Assembly (NCBI GenBank): GCA_013153575.1
Contig: JAADEE010000024.1
Location: 1 to 6,991, forward strand
DNA length: 6,991 nucleotides
Reading direction: 5' to 3'
From: Chlorobiota bacterium
GTDB lineage: Bacteria > Bacteroidota > Bacteroidia > Bacteroidales > JAADGE01
This document shows positions 6,447 to 6,991 of this stretch, one piece after another. Positions within the stretch are counted from its first letter, which is position 1. Each line of letters starts with the position of its first letter. Below the pieces are notes generated by a model. The model made no database searches. It had not been told where the DNA came from and was given only the letters and a program-made list of their open reading frames with translations. Position numbers and translations under genes: made by a program.

Positions 6447-6991
6447 ATGAATAGTTTACTATTTTTTATAATCATAATGTTTGCAGGGGCTTTGCTCTCT
6501 TACTTCGGACACAAAATTAGCAAAGTGTTAGGAAACATCACGGTAATTGCTCTTGCAGTTATACTTCCTGCATTTTATTTTTTCGAAATTGATTTATCAC
6601 AAACGTTTAGTTTTTCAATAGCAGGTTTTAACGCCGAGTGGGGTTTTAACAAATACGGAAAATTATTTGCTCTTATTGTAATGATACTTTCGCCTCTGGC
6701 ATTAATTTATTCCGTTGGCTATATGAAAGGTCAAAAAAAGCTTGCAACTTTTTATTTTAGCTTCTTTCTTACTATTTTAGGAATGATGGGAATTTTAATG
6801 AGCCGTGATTTTGTAAGTCTTTTTATCTTTTGGGAAATTATGACTTGGGCATCTTATCTTCTTGTTATTTTCTTAGGTAAAGATGTTCATAAAGTTGGAA
6901 TTAAATATATGATATTCAGTGCAATTGGTGCTTATGCAATGTTTATGGGAATTGTAATAATTAACAAACATTTAGGAAGCGTACTTCTTTC
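6447..6991 (+). CDS. Second antiporter-like (NuoL/M/N family) membrane subunit, 3' truncated by window end
   Basis: The frame opens at the ATG at 6447-6449 after an A-rich leader (AAAAAGAAA) and stays open to the window edge, giving 181 complete codons. The protein begins with hydrophobic segments at about residues 3-20 and 30-46. These are followed by the pattern KYGKLFALIVMILSPLALIYSVGYMKG at 69-95, where the family usually has its 'D-x-L-S/F ... Y M' entry helix, and by DFVSLFIFWEIMTWASYLLV at 121-140. Glu130 matches the conserved TM5 glutamate of antiporter-like subunits. It is therefore a second proton-channel subunit after MnhD. It may be the counterpart of the NuoL-like half of MrpA, or a second D-type subunit as in Mbs/Mbx complexes. 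The visible third does not decide between these, and the TM7, TM8 and TM12 residues lie outside the window. The 19-base gap places it in the same operon. Confidence 0.9.
   Translation, partial: MNSLLFFIIIMFAGALLSYFGHKISKVLGNITVIALAVILPAFYFFEIDLSQTFSFSIAGFNAEWGFNKYGKLFALIVMILSPLALIYSVGYMKGQKKLATFYFSFFLTILGMMGILMSRDFVSLFIFWEIMTWASYLLVIFLGKDVHKVGIKYMIFSAIGAYAMFMGIVIINKHLGSVLL

Noticed and set aside
2360..6991. Calling the operon a complex I (nuo) or hydrogenase operon
   Set aside because: E, F, G and B signatures are specific to Mrp/Mbh modules, and no hydrophilic redox subunit is present within the window.

Overview
The window looks like a chromosomal segment of a Bacteroidota bacterium. It is strongly AT-rich. 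The first gene ends in a type IX secretion (Por) C-terminal sorting tail, genes start behind A-rich leaders without Shine-Dalgarno sequences, and both divergent genes have a TAnnTTTG-type -7 element upstream. No RNA genes, CRISPR array, insertion sequence or phage gene is visible, and no stretch over 300 bases lacks a gene.

Layout. 1-1170 (+) is the 3' part of a secreted von Willebrand A (VWA) protein that begins upstream of the window. Converging on it, with only 16 bases between the stop codons, is trpS (2176-1187, -), tryptophanyl-tRNA synthetase. A 183-base divergent intergenic region (2177-2359) carries candidate promoters for trpS and for the following operon. From 2360 to the window end a tightly packed plus-strand operon encodes membrane subunits of a multi-subunit Mrp/Mnh-type cation/proton antiporter module: mnhE, mnhF, mnhG, a DUF4040/MbhD-like protein, an MbhE-MnhB fusion, mnhC, mnhD, and a second large antiporter-like (NuoL/M/N family) subunit cut off by the window edge.

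How the genes work together. In classical seven-gene Mrp systems one very large MrpA carries a NuoL-like part plus a C-terminal region containing MbhD- and MbhE-like domains. Here those C-terminal pieces are separate: MbhD-like as a stand-alone gene and MbhE-like fused in front of MnhB. The order E-F-G-(MbhD)-(MbhE-B)-C-D matches the membrane half (mbhA to mbhH) of archaeal Mbh hydrogenases, and the Mbs/Mbx complexes also carry two antiporter-like subunits. The module should exchange Na+ for H+ across the inner membrane. Whether it is a stand-alone Mrp antiporter or the ion-pumping half of a redox complex depends on genes downstream of the window.

Novelty. I see no wholly new system. The points most worth checking are the split-MrpA arrangement, the MbhE-MnhB fusion, a Glu in MnhD where the family's TM7 pump lysine is expected, and the identity of the second antiporter-like subunit.
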